Notes: a model not told the origin generated them from the sequence alone. 64,000 nt of DNA from Flavobacterium omnivorum (GCF_900099915.1 NZ_FNDB01000001.1:372001-436000), one strand, 5' to 3'. Shown: positions 1 to 8,009, counted from the stretch's first letter. Translations and numbers: made by a program.

Positions 1-253
1 TAACCACTTCACGTAATCCGGCTAAAGCGGAAACTACGCAGGAAACACCAACGCAAGAAGCTTTTAATTCTTCTAAATTCCAACTACTCACTTTATAAAT
101 TTTAACACCTAAATTTTCAAGTTCTTTTATTTTTTCAATATCACTGTTGGAACGAACAACTGCACGTACTTCAGCATCTTTATTTAGTAAAGCTTTTACT
201 ATTCTTAGCCCTAAATTTCCTGTCGCACCGGCTACTAAAATTATTTTTTTCAT
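1..253 (-). CDS. NmrA-like NAD(P)-binding protein, 3' part outside window
   Basis: The first 84 codons of a gene that runs off the left edge on the minus strand. The start ATG is at 253-251. The translation opens with a beta strand and the Rossmann motif GATGNLG (residues 9-15), then an alternating beta/alpha pattern with an arginine pair (RAVVR) after beta 2, as in atypical short-chain dehydrogenases of the NmrA / NAD(P)H-binding type that bind NADP. These proteins act as oxidoreductases or redox sensors in the cytoplasm; the substrate cannot be told. No stop codon interrupts the frame up to base 1. The catalytic region is not in the window, so the assignment rests on the dinucleotide-binding fold alone. 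Confidence 0.75.
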   Translation of the reverse strand, partial: MKKIILVAGATGNLGLRIVKALLNKDAEVRAVVRSNSDIEKIKELENLGVKIYKVSSWNLEELKASCVGVSCVVSALAGLREVV

Positions 254-672
254 TTCTCTGTACTGTTTTCTACTGTCCGTAAAAAGGTTTTACAATTAAT
301 TAAGTCAGTTCTCCTAAAAATCGGCAAACTTGGTTGTTTTGTTCTAATTGCAAAGTAAATATAGATGATTTAGATTGTAATTAGTTTTTTTATAAAAAGA
401 GATTTGAATGTAAATCTGAGTTTATAAGCAATAAGAAAAAAACAATGGCACATTTTTTTTACCATATAAGTCATTTAAGTTTCATTTCTTAGGCTTATAT
501 ACCTTAAATAACAATAAGGTCATTTAAGGTTTAATGCTTATATGACTCTTATGTTAAATAATATTTCACTCATTTTATAGTTCGCCATTAAATAAGTCCA
601 ACTGCTTAGCTCTTAGGCTCTGAAAAATATCCAGAGTTACTAACCATGTCTATCTGCCAGTAACACTTTACA
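254..672. other. Gene-free AT-rich stretch with a palindromic repeat
   Basis: About 420 bases with no convincing gene. Positions 461-547 hold a member of the ATAAGTCATTTAAG repeat family: the 9-mer at 501-509 is inverted at 522-530, and an outer arm (CTTATAT near 494-500) faces TATAAG-like sequence near 536-543. The same motif recurs at 58950-59006. The rest is AT-rich and unremarkable. Confidence 0.5.
461..547. repeat. ATAAGTCATTTAAG palindromic repeat, copy 1
   Basis: It begins with ACCATATAAGTCATTTAAG, and further on carries ACCTTAAAT (501-509) facing ATTTAAGGT (522-530), so the transcript could fold into a hairpin. A copy with the same words is found at 58950-59006, next to an unrelated gene. 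This identifies it as a dispersed intergenic repeat rather than a gene-specific site. Confidence 0.6.
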
Positions 673-1140
673 TCAATTGATTATTTGATCATTATTGTGG
701 GCGCAAAGTAAGAGACATTTGCGCAGCTTAAACGATAAATTTATTCTCTGAATAAACACTTTGTGAAGCGGGGTAGTTAAAATCAATTGATCTACTGCTG
801 AAATTTTATCTCTGTCGGAATAATTTAACCATGTAAAAAATTCAATTTCAGAACTTGCCTGAAGCGTTCCCGCATAACAGGTCATTTTTACCAGGACTTC
901 AGTAGGATGTCCGTGTGCTTGTGCTTCAAAAACACCTATGTACTGCAAGCTGTTTGGATCAAGTTGTACGGTCAGCTCTTCTTGAATTTCACTTACGAGT
1001 GCTTGAGCATCTGTTTCATCGTTCTCCCGTTTTCCTCCTGGAATGTAAATTTTGTCTTTACCATAACTTTTTGTAGAAAGTATCGATTTGTTCAGTAATT
1101 CTATCCTAGCTCGTTTATCAATTGATTTATTGTGGAGCAA
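673..1140 (-). CDS. Nudix hydrolase with a repeat-encoded C-terminal tail
   Basis: A Nudix-fold pyrophosphohydrolase of 155 residues, acting on an unknown nucleoside-diphosphate-X substrate. The Nudix box starts at G36 and has the E42 and E51-I-Q-E-E55 core that binds Mg2+. Two consensus positions differ: Arg is S50 and the final Gly is T57. No ATG is available; a TAA lies four codons upstream, so TTG at 1140 is the best start. The last ~28 residues (from about 'LHKVFIQR') are encoded by a dispersed repeat (705-774) that also occurs at 3109-3180 outside any gene. The natural C-terminus was therefore probably replaced by repeat sequence. Weak start, altered box and replaced tail may mean it is decaying, but the frame is intact. 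Confidence 0.75.
   Translation of the reverse strand: MLHNKSIDKRARIELLNKSILSTKSYGKDKIYIPGGKRENDETDAQALVSEIQEELTVQLDPNSLQYIGVFEAQAHGHPTEVLVKMTCYAGTLQASSEIEFFTWLNYSDRDKISAVDQLILTTPLHKVFIQRINLSFKLRKCLLLCAHNNDQIIN
705..774. repeat. Dispersed ~70-bp repeat, copy 1
   Basis: It reads AAAGTAAGAGACATTTG... through ACACTTTGTGAAGC and aligns end to end, at roughly 80% identity by eye, with 3109-3180. Here it overlaps the 3' end of the Nudix gene; the second copy sits just past the stop codon of the DUF3592-like gene. Confidence 0.7.
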
Positions 1141-1422
1141 AATTAGTAATTAAAATTTGATGTCTGTTTCTTGATATCCAGTCGCAGCTGTTGCTAAAAA
1201 TCCAGCAATACAGCGAACCTAGCTACTTTTTACAATATACGATCTTGTTTTTAGGGCAGTATAATTCAAGTCGAAATTTTGCATTTTAACGCATTTATGG
1301 GCTTATTTGTGTATAGAGCTTTAAAAATCAGAACTTCAATTTAATTTTTTTAATTTAATTTTTAGCTAAATTTAAAAAAATGTTTATATTTGTTTAATCT
1401 TAAATCTAAAAAATTAAACAAT
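1141..1422. other. Intergenic region between divergent Nudix and CHRD genes
   Basis: No gene. A weak hairpin (GCTGTTGCT ... AGCAATACAGC) lies around 1186-1213. The right end carries the -7 element described for the CHRD gene. Confidence 0.4.
1385..1392 (+). promoter_or_regulatory. -7 element of the CHRD lipoprotein gene
   Basis: TATATTTG fits TAnnTTTG, the Bacteroidetes -7 box, and lies 30 nt before the ATG at 1423. No clear -33 TTTG is seen (TTTAGC near 1361). Its position makes the in-frame TTG at 1390 unusable as a start. Confidence 0.5.
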
Positions 1423-2964
1423 ATGAAATGTCTAAAAGTAAAATCATTGTTATTGGTCCTGGGTATTTCTCTATTTTTTGTCGCTTGTGACAATGATGAT
1501 GCTCCGGCGCCAACTGTAGTCAATTCTAAAGTCTATCAATTAGGCTCAGTAGGAACTTCTGGTGTAACAGGAACAGCAACTATTATTGAAAAAAGTGATG
1601 CAACGCTAAGCGTAGAATTAGAATTAAAAAATACTGTTGCAGGAGCATCACATCCAGCACATATTCATTTAAATACCGCTGCCGAAGGAGGTGATATAGC
1701 ACTTACGTTAAAAGCAGTTGACGGTACGACTGGAAAAAGTACTACTGTATTTAATGCGCTAGATAATGGCACAAAAATTACTTATCAAGAACTACTTAAT
1801 TTTGATGGGTATATCAATGTTCATTTAAGTGCAAGTAGCTTAGCTACACTTGTGGCGCAAGGTGATATAGGACAGAATCAACTTACTGGAGTTTCAAAGG
1901 TATACCCTTTGGGTAGCGTTGCTTTTCCAACAATTTTTGGAACTGCTAGTTTTTTTAAAAGAGTAAACGGTGAGGCATTAGCAGTTGTACAATTGCAAAA
2001 CACTACAAATGGTGCTTCACACCCTGGGCATATTCATGCAAACACAGCAGCTCAAGGTGGTGGAATTGTATTTTCTTTCAAACCAGTAACGGGTGGTACA
2101 GGATTAAGCGTTACAAATATCTCTAAACTAGATAACGGAACTGCTTTTGGTTATGACCAATTACTAAGCTTTAACGGGTACATCAATTTTCATCAAAGTA
2201 CTACTGATTTAGCTACTCTTGTTGCTCAAGGCGATATTGGACAAAATGAGTTAACAGGAAAAAAAGTAAGTTATGTATTAGATCAAAAAGACGTTGCAGG
2301 AATTAGTGGTACTGTAGAATTTGCAGAGCGTGTAAATCAAACTACATTAGTAACTATCAAACTGATAGGAACAGCGGCAGGTGCGAGTCACCCAGCGCAT
2401 ATACATGAAAAAAATGTAGCTACTGGTGGAAACATCATTGCGGGTTTGAATCCAGTAAATGGTACTACCGGAGTTAGCAAAACACAAGTAGCTTCATTAG
2501 TAGGTGGCGCTGCAGTAACGTACACGCAGTTTTTAACATTAGCGGCTTACGTAAATGCACACTTGAGCGATGCTAACATGTCGACTATTGTTGCGCAAGG
2601 AAATATTGGTTCAAGTGTTGGAAGCGGTGCTGGAACGGTTGAAACAAAAACATACTCTGTTACTAATAGCGGTTCTTCATCTTATATTTTTAATGGTGAA
2701 GGATTAACTAACGCAAGTAATCCAAACTTAACCTTAAGAAGAGGCGGTACATATACTTTTAATGTGAATTTACCGGGACACCCTTTTTACATTAATACGG
2801 TTCAAGGTACGGGAACTGCCAATGCGTACAACTCTGGAGTTACAAATAACGGCGCAGTAAGTGGAGCGGTGAAAATCGTGGTTCCTTCAAATGCACCTAA
2901 CACCTTATATTACAACTGTGAATTTCACGGTATGATGACGGGAATAATAACAATTACCAACTAG
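1423..2964 (+). CDS. Lipoprotein with three CHRD domains and a cupredoxin-like domain
   Basis: A surface or periplasmic lipoprotein of 513 residues. The signal peptide ends in LFFVAC with lipobox Cys22, followed by DNDD, an acidic run seen in exported Bacteroidetes lipoproteins. Three CHRD repeats of ~120 residues follow (about 37-395), each with the core ASHPAHIH or ASHPGHIH and ending LVAQGDIG or IVAQGNIG. A last domain (about 415-513) resembles a type I copper fold, with GHPF and then C-E-F-H-G-M-M as candidate Cu ligands. CHRD domains are known from chordin and from bacterial extracellular proteins; their function is unclear. An upstream in-frame TTG (1390) was rejected because it lies inside the -7 box. 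A hairpin terminator follows. Confidence 0.85.
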   Translation: MKCLKVKSLLLVLGISLFFVACDNDDAPAPTVVNSKVYQLGSVGTSGVTGTATIIEKSDATLSVELELKNTVAGASHPAHIHLNTAAEGGDIALTLKAVDGTTGKSTTVFNALDNGTKITYQELLNFDGYINVHLSASSLATLVAQGDIGQNQLTGVSKVYPLGSVAFPTIFGTASFFKRVNGEALAVVQLQNTTNGASHPGHIHANTAAQGGGIVFSFKPVTGGTGLSVTNISKLDNGTAFGYDQLLSFNGYINFHQSTTDLATLVAQGDIGQNELTGKKVSYVLDQKDVAGISGTVEFAERVNQTTLVTIKLIGTAAGASHPAHIHEKNVATGGNIIAGLNPVNGTTGVSKTQVASLVGGAAVTYTQFLTLAAYVNAHLSDANMSTIVAQGNIGSSVGSGAGTVETKTYSVTNSGSSSYIFNGEGLTNASNPNLTLRRGGTYTFNVNLPGHPFYINTVQGTGTANAYNSGVTNNGAVSGAVKIVVPSNAPNTLYYNCEFHGMMTGIITITN

Positions 2965-2979
2965 TTTATATTTGTAGTT

Positions 2980-3014
2980 TGTAAAAGGGGAATGGTAAAA
3001 CATTCCCCTTTTGC
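2980..3014 (+). terminator. Rho-independent terminator after the CHRD gene
   Basis: AAAAGGGGAATG, a short loop, then CATTCCCCTTTT: a perfect 12-bp stem starting 16 nt past the stop codon. Confidence 0.85.
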
Positions 3015-3108
3015 TTTTTATAAAACGTATTCGAACTGTTTCCCTTAAATGCCCTTATTTTAAAACGGGTAATTTACACCGGATCACAGTTTTTGACCAG
3101 CGGGTCGG

Positions 3109-3180
3109 AAAGTCAGAGACATTTGCTCCGCTTTTACGGAAAATTTATTTTTTGAATGAACACTTTGTGGAGCTGGCGGT
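3109..3180. repeat. Dispersed ~70-bp repeat, copy 2
   Basis: Diverged partner of 705-774 with the same words in the same order (CAGAGACATTTG, AATTTATT, GAACACTTTGTGGAGC). It ends 6 bases before the stop codon of the neighbouring minus-strand gene. A shorter related piece (ACTTTGCGGAGCTGGGT) is near 4097-4113. Confidence 0.7.
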
Positions 3181-3186
3181 GTTTTT

Positions 3187-3981
3187 TTATATTTTCCAAT
3201 TATTTTTCATAGCTTCCAATTTCGGAACCATGCATGATTTAGTTTCGTCGTTTTCAGAAACAAAAAGTTTGATTTTATCTTCTGCTTTTTTCTCTGTCAT
3301 TATTGAAAAATCTGTTGTTTTAGATTTTCCAAATATCTTTTGTCCGTTTGCTGCTAAGTAATAATAGTTGATTAGAATACTTTGCCCAATATTTGTTATT
3401 GGCAAACCTGAGTTTGGTGTTAATGCTATAATAGTTCCTTCTTTCACAAGTCCATTCTTATATAAATTATAATCTCTCAAAGCAGGAATTAAACCTATAG
3501 CCGAAAAGACAGAACCGAGAACAAAAAAGATAAATGGTAAAATGTAAAATAAATAAAATGGAAAAATAAAAGGTTCTAAATTTTGAATTTTGGTTTGATT
3601 TTCAAAAGTTTTAATCTTTATTTCACTTCCAATTTTCATTTCATTAGTTTTCTCTAAATCCATAGTTTGGAATTTATCAGATTTAATTACACCATTGTCT
3701 AAAAATTCGTAGCTTATTTTTAATGGATGTTCCCCATTTATTGTGACATTATTTATAGGTCTTAAATCAGTAATTTTTGCATTTTTTTCAGTTCCATTTT
3801 GCTCAATTTTCTTAAAGTCATATTTTTGATACGCTTCAACAAACGACTTTGTCATAAATAAAATGCTTGGAAGTAAAATGAAAATTGATGAAAAAATAAA
3901 TACAATCCCTATAATTGAAAAAGGTCTTCTGTCTTTAATTAGTTTAATAAGGTTTGAAAAAGTAACTTCTCTTTTGTTCAT
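3187..3981 (-). CDS. DUF3592-like membrane protein
   Basis: 264 residues with a membrane hairpin in the first third (about 22-48), a soluble beta-rich part (about 55-128), two closely spaced membrane helices (about 135-172), then a second soluble part with 'VKEGTIIALTP' and an INYYYLAANGQ strand. This order of short soluble domains between helix pairs, with 'G.ATI' and 'Y.Y...G' strands, resembles DUF3592 proteins, which have no known role. The start ATG is clear at 3981. It sits alone between a dispersed repeat and a GC-rich palindrome, in a stretch that looks accessory. The family call is by pattern only. Confidence 0.6.
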   Translation of the reverse strand: MNKREVTFSNLIKLIKDRRPFSIIGIVFIFSSIFILLPSILFMTKSFVEAYQKYDFKKIEQNGTEKNAKITDLRPINNVTINGEHPLKISYEFLDNGVIKSDKFQTMDLEKTNEMKIGSEIKIKTFENQTKIQNLEPFIFPFYLFYILPFIFFVLGSVFSAIGLIPALRDYNLYKNGLVKEGTIIALTPNSGLPITNIGQSILINYYYLAANGQKIFGKSKTTDFSIMTEKKAEDKIKLFVSENDETKSCMVPKLEAMKNNWKI

Positions 3982-4023
3982 TTTATTTGGGTTTAATTTT
4001 TACGTTTTTTTCAAAATAATCCT

Positions 4024-4110
4024 ATGCTTGCGCGAGCGTCCCGCTCGTGCCTTTTTTTTAATTTTTGTTTTTGTTTGTGGGTACGAGCGGAGGATACTTT
4101 GCGGAGCTGG
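4024..4110. repeat. GC-rich palindrome-containing intergenic repeat
   Basis: GCGCGAGCGTCCCGCTCG followed by a T-rich run and then GGTACGAGCGGAGGATACTTTGCGGAGC. GAGCG and CGCTC words alternate, so it can fold. It is far richer in G+C than its surroundings and ends with words shared by the repeats at 705-774 and 3109-3180. It lies between two minus-strand genes and may act as a terminator for the 622-residue gene. Confidence 0.55.
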
Positions 4111-4111
4111 G

Positions 4112-5980
4112 TTATGAATCGTGTTTAATTAAGACTTTGGCACCATAGCCTTTTACTTCTCTAATTTGCCTGCCAATACAGTTTTTATTTAAAATTCTAA
4201 TAAGTTTTTTATTTATATCCTTCTTTGCAGCTGTGTATGGATTTTTTGTATTCTTTGATTCATGTAATTCTAAGTACATATTTTTATCGTTGAATTTTAA
4301 AACTAATGAATCAATATCAGTTACTATTCTATGCTCAGGAGCTTTGGAGTAATCGTAAATTGTAATTCGTGCTATGCAGGCTATAGTTGTTCCGTTGAAC
4401 TTTTTACTTGTTGATTTTTGTAATTGCTTCAATTCATGTTTTCTATCGTGATCAGATGTTGATTCGATTGCGCTTGTAATGTCAGGGTTTAATAAGTCAA
4501 GCCCACTTGGAAGTATTATGCCGAAATATTTGAATTCGGTTTCTGTATGGTGGTCAATATCAAAGAAGAATTTATCGTCAATATGATAGCGTAATACTGC
4601 CCATAAAATATCTTTAAAAGGTGGAATATTTTGTGTCTGTACTTCTCTCCATGCTTCCTCAAAAATACTATTAGTCAAGGAATCGATAATAATTTCTTTC
4701 TGGTCTTCTTCCACTATTGCCTTAGTGATGCCTCTTTTTACACCTTTTACAATTTCGCCTCTATGTTTTACGTGATTTCTGTAAGTTCCTTGAACTTGTT
4801 TTTCAAGAATTCCTGATATGTTTGAGAGAAATTTTGGTAAGTGCTTCAATTTGAACAATTGAGGGATTAAATAGAAATCCATTACTCTAATGGATGTAAA
4901 TGGATTGTAGTCCATTGAAGATTCAACGCTATTCACCCCTCTTTTTACAGTTAGTATACTTCTTAGCGCATCTTTTGTATCTTCATCTTCTAAGTTGTTT
5001 ATATGAAGCTCTATTCTTAAAAAATGATGTAGGATTGTAGAGTTAGGATTTGCTAAACCTTCATTTGTTGCTAATTCAATTATGTCTGAAAAACTCCCTG
5101 TCATATTGTTTAAACCTGATATTTCATATGACCTTTGGTACGTTTGACTTTTTGGATCTAAATACAAAGATTTATAAAGAAGAGAAAGTATTGGGTTAAA
5201 GATGTCACTTGCTTTTGATTGTTGATATCGACCATCGTAAAAATCAAAAGATAAAATTGCTGATAATATATCAATTGAAACAGGTAACGAGGAGTTTCGC
5301 GTATCAAGTGCAATAACTCCAAGATTACGTACATTACGATGAATTATTTTAAGCTGTTCAACCTTTTTTGGATCCGAAATCATTCTAGTTTGATTGATAT
5401 CGAGTAATAGCAGTTTATAAACTGAAATTATCTCATTTTGAAAATCGACCAATCTCGGTAAGCATTTATAGATTCTCCTCAATGAAAGAATGTGATGAAA
5501 GTTCACATAGTCGAAATCATTAATTGTTTTTTCACTCCAATCTCTAAGTTGTTCATCTTTGATACAATTTACTAAATAACTCTTAAAACCTTTTCTTTGA
5601 ACTGCTTTTAGAAGTAATGCTTTTTCGTCGGCAATTGTGTTTTTACAATGACCAAAATTTGAAAGTAAAAACCAACTTTTTATGATATCATTTCCTATAT
5701 ATTTTTTTCCGTTAATATTAATTGAGCCTTGAGAAACCGTTGTTCCTTTAAATGTGTTATCTGCAATTTCTGAAATTACACATTGAAGAATTAAATAGTC
5801 ATATCTAGAGTGATTTATTCCCTGAAATGCTTTCGATATAAGACCTAGGTGTGCAGAAGATTGTTGTCTTTCAACCTCTTTTTCTGATAGATATATATTG
5901 TAAATGCGACTTGCTAAGTCAACAAGATTTACTTGAACTCTACCTAATATTGGGATATTTTCGGTTAACCTTCTTTCCAT
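4112..5980 (-). CDS. Unrecognised protein: degenerate HD-like N-terminus, PD-(D/E)xK-like C-terminus
   Basis: 622 residues, soluble and mostly helical; I do not recognise a named family. Residues 39-63 (QQ..AHLG...FQGINHSRYDY) resemble the QLG...HSRFEHSLGV opening of HD phosphohydrolases, and residues 105-119 (LLSNFGHCK...E) resemble their LLHDIGH....E motif. The usual metal ligands are changed: the His of FEH is Y62 and the HD pair is S107-N108. The last ~75 residues have D557 in a hydrophobic strand, a second strand and E574-S-K576, the spacing of a PD-(D/E)xK nuclease core. If both readings hold, this is a non-catalytic HD domain fused to a nuclease, as in some mobile or defence genes. It is a single gene with its own promoter, flanked by repeats, next to tig. 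Confidence 0.5.
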   Translation of the reverse strand: MERRLTENIPILGRVQVNLVDLASRIYNIYLSEKEVERQQSSAHLGLISKAFQGINHSRYDYLILQCVISEIADNTFKGTTVSQGSININGKKYIGNDIIKSWFLLSNFGHCKNTIADEKALLLKAVQRKGFKSYLVNCIKDEQLRDWSEKTINDFDYVNFHHILSLRRIYKCLPRLVDFQNEIISVYKLLLLDINQTRMISDPKKVEQLKIIHRNVRNLGVIALDTRNSSLPVSIDILSAILSFDFYDGRYQQSKASDIFNPILSLLYKSLYLDPKSQTYQRSYEISGLNNMTGSFSDIIELATNEGLANPNSTILHHFLRIELHINNLEDEDTKDALRSILTVKRGVNSVESSMDYNPFTSIRVMDFYLIPQLFKLKHLPKFLSNISGILEKQVQGTYRNHVKHRGEIVKGVKRGITKAIVEEDQKEIIIDSLTNSIFEEAWREVQTQNIPPFKDILWAVLRYHIDDKFFFDIDHHTETEFKYFGIILPSGLDLLNPDITSAIESTSDHDRKHELKQLQKSTSKKFNGTTIACIARITIYDYSKAPEHRIVTDIDSLVLKFNDKNMYLELHESKNTKNPYTAAKKDINKKLIRILNKNCIGRQIREVKGYGAKVLIKHDS

Positions 5981-6040
5981 TAAGTTCTTTGTTAAATAGC
6001 TTGTTTGTAAATACTACAACTTTCGTGTATTATTCATTTT

Positions 6041-6074
6041 CAAATATATAAATAAATTATTACAAATTTTCAAA
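6041..6074 (-). promoter_or_regulatory. Promoter of the 622-residue gene
   Basis: On the minus strand, TTTG (6074-6071), a 22-nt spacer and TATATTTG (6048-6041), matching the Bacteroidetes TTTG/TAnnTTTG consensus, ~60 nt before the ATG at 5980. Confidence 0.5.
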
Positions 6075-6100
6075 GCAACTTTTTATTGTTGAAAACTAAG

Positions 6101-6205
6101 GCCCGCGTGAAGGATGGCAGTGTAAATCCTTTTATGAAACGCAGCGGAATAAAAGATTGCAACGAACAGCCTGACCCGTAGTTTTTACGCAGGGACACGC
6201 CCAAA
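6101..6205 (+). repeat. Structured dispersed element, copy A
   Basis: It begins GCGTGAAGGATGGCAGTG, continues AAATCCTTTTA ... TAAAAGATTGCA, and ends CAGCCTGACC ... ACACGCCCA. GCGTG pairs with CACGC at the ends, and AATCCTTTTA faces TAAAAGATT inside. Copy B (43707-43800) keeps the same words and pairings with different intervening bases. It may be an RNA structure or a small non-autonomous repeat. Confidence 0.7.
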
Positions 6206-6273
6206 TTATTTTCCTTTTCCATCCTGTGATTTTGTCAAATAACTGCCTAAAATTCAAAATGGTAAAAAGCTTG

Positions 6274-6301
6274 TTTGGGTTGCAAAAATTTTATAATTTT
6301 G
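6274..6301 (+). promoter_or_regulatory. Promoter of tig
   Basis: TTTG at 6274-6277, 16-nt spacer, TAATTTTG at 6294-6301, 33 nt before the ATG of tig. A good match to the Bacteroidetes -33/-7 consensus. Confidence 0.65.
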
Positions 6302-6334
6302 CAGTCCGAATTTATAATATAAATAAAGAAGAAG

Positions 6335-7660
6335 ATGGATATCAAAAGAGTAGCAACAGACGCAGTAACTGAGACAATTGTAATGACTGTAGTTCAGATG
6401 GATTACAAAGGACAAGTTGCAAAAAGAATAAACGAAAAAATGCCTTTGGCAACTGTTAAGGGATTTAGAAAAGGAGCGGTGCCTAAAGATCTTGTTGAAA
6501 AACAATACGGTAAAGGGATCAAACAAGAAGAAGTTCAGAAAGTTGTTGATTTGGCTCTAGAGCGTTTCGTACAATCAGAACGATTAAACCTTCTTGGAAC
6601 GCCACTTGCTAAAGTAAACGAAGACTTTGATTGGAGTGCGGAAGAATTGGTTTTTGAATATGAAATAGGATTGGTTCCTAATTTCGAATTGGATCTTGAA
6701 GCTAAAAACGACATCGTGAAATATGTAGTTACTGCGGATGATAAATTAATAGAAGGCCAGTTGGAAAGAATCCAAAAACAATTTGGAACTGCAATTCCTC
6801 AAGAAGTTGTTGCTGCAGATTCAGATGTAACTGGAACATTCACTAACGAAGAAAAAGGAATTAATAACGCTACTACTATTGCTGCGGATCTTTTCAAAGA
6901 CAAAGCGACTTTTGATTTATTCATAGGTAAAAAAGTAGGTGATGTAGTGACTGTAAATACTAAAGGTTTATTTGACGACGACCACCAATTGATGGACGTG
7001 ATGAAAGTAAGTCATGATGACGTTCACGGTTTAGAGGTTGATGTAAACTTCACAATCGAAGCAATCAACACTGCTGAATTAGCAGAATTGAACCAAGAAT
7101 TGTTTGACAAATTGTTTGGAGCTGGAACTGTTTCTTCACTTGAAGAATTGAAAGCAAAAATCAAAGAAGATGCTGAAACTCAATTTGCACAGCAAGCGGA
7201 CCAAAAATTATTAGGTGATGTTACTGAGTTCTTAATCGAAAGCACAAAATTTGATTTACCAGCTGAATTCCTTAAAAAATGGTTGCAAACTGTAGGAGAG
7301 AAAAAACTATCTCCTGAGGAAGCTGAAGTAGAATATGTACGTTCTGAAAAAGGATTGCGTTTTCAATTGATCGAAGGTAGAGCAATGGCTCAATCTGACA
7401 TCAAAATCACTTTTGAAGATTTGAAAACATTCACTACAAAAAATATCCGTCAGCAAATGGCGCAATTCGGGCAAACAAATCCTACTGACGAAGAAGTTCA
7501 AGGAATTGTAGCTAGAGTGTTGTCTAACCAAGACGAAGTGAAAAGACTTTCTGACCAAGTTGTTGCTGAGAAATTATTGGAATTGTTTAAAGAAAAAGCA
7601 AATCCTACTACTAAAGAAGTAACTTATGACGAATTTATTGCTGCTTCTTACGGAGAATAA
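6335..7660 (+). CDS. tig: Trigger factor
   Basis: Ribosome-bound chaperone that holds nascent chains as they leave the exit tunnel. The 441 residues match the family length. The ribosome-binding loop is present as VKGFRKGAVP (G43-FRK-G47). A divergent FKBP-like domain follows (about 150-245), then a long helical C-terminal chaperone body with charged coiled stretches. The ATG at 6335 lies 33 nt after the -7 box. It is followed by clpP and clpX on the same strand, the tig-clpP-clpX order found in many bacteria, but a hairpin and 397 nt separate it from clpP, so it is probably transcribed separately. Confidence 0.95.
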   Translation: MDIKRVATDAVTETIVMTVVQMDYKGQVAKRINEKMPLATVKGFRKGAVPKDLVEKQYGKGIKQEEVQKVVDLALERFVQSERLNLLGTPLAKVNEDFDWSAEELVFEYEIGLVPNFELDLEAKNDIVKYVVTADDKLIEGQLERIQKQFGTAIPQEVVAADSDVTGTFTNEEKGINNATTIAADLFKDKATFDLFIGKKVGDVVTVNTKGLFDDDHQLMDVMKVSHDDVHGLEVDVNFTIEAINTAELAELNQELFDKLFGAGTVSSLEELKAKIKEDAETQFAQQADQKLLGDVTEFLIESTKFDLPAEFLKKWLQTVGEKKLSPEEAEVEYVRSEKGLRFQLIEGRAMAQSDIKITFEDLKTFTTKNIRQQMAQFGQTNPTDEEVQGIVARVLSNQDEVKRLSDQVVAEKLLELFKEKANPTTKEVTYDEFIAASYGE

Positions 7661-7771
7661 ATAAGAGTTTGTACTGTCGTAAAGTTCAAAGTCAAAAGCC
7701 CTAAGAGCAAGAGATTATTAAAATTTTATGATTTGATTACAGATACGAAACAATAAAAAATAGTTATATTT

Positions 7772-7806
7772 GAGCGTCAGAAAAAATATTTTTTGGCGCT
7801 CTTTTG
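7772..7806 (+). terminator. Terminator after tig
   Basis: GAGCGTCAGAAAAAA ... TTTTTTGGCGCTC followed by TTTTG. The stem has one imperfect position. Confidence 0.65.
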
Positions 7807-7820
7807 TTTGAATTAATTTC

Positions 7821-7963
7821 AGGAGCTAATCCAGCTGTACGTTTCAAGTTTTTTCTCCCGTTTTAGTTTTTTAAATTCCTGCAAGAGCTTCTTTCAGTCG
7901 CTTTGCAAGAATAAAAAAACTAAAAAACGGAATTCAAAAAGCTTTTCTCTTCCATCTGGGCTA
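7821..7963 (-). repeat. Structured dispersed element, copy D
   Basis: On the plus strand it begins AGGAGCTAATCCAGCT and ends AAAAAGC...CATCTGGGCTA. A long stem pairs CCGTTTTAGTTTTTT with AAAAAACTAAAAAACGG, with an apical hairpin around GAGCTTCTTTCAGTCGC. Reverse-complemented, it lines up with copy C (48882-49025): both share TTTCAAGTTTTT, GAGCTTCT..AGTCGC and AAAAAGCTTT in the same order. Confidence 0.7.
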
Positions 7964-7977
7964 AAAAATAAGACATA

Positions 7978-8009
7978 TTGACATCATTTATAAAGAGGTA
8001 TGACCTTTG
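7978..8009 (+). promoter_or_regulatory. Probable clpP promoter
   Basis: TTG at 7978-7980, 21-nt spacer, then GACCTTTG at 8002-8009, one base off TAnnTTTG, 49 nt before the clpP ATG. Confidence 0.4.

Larger units (their letters stand above)
5981..6334. other. Divergent intergenic region with two promoters and a structured repeat
   Basis: It contains a minus-strand promoter for the 622-residue gene, a structured repeat (6101-6205) and the tig promoter. No reading frame in it looks coding. Confidence 0.6.

Noticed and set aside
1390..1422. TTG start 11 codons upstream of the CHRD lipoprotein ATG
   Set aside because: The TTG is part of the TATATTTG -7 promoter box, and the signal peptide begins at 1423.
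3011..3361. Plus-strand frame over the repeat and the end of the DUF3592-like gene
   Set aside because: It joins repeat sequence and antisense of a real gene; hydrophobicity pattern is that of the opposite strand.
7765..7772. Perfect -7 box TATATTTG at the tig terminator
   Set aside because: No -33 box at a workable distance and the start site would fall inside the hairpin.
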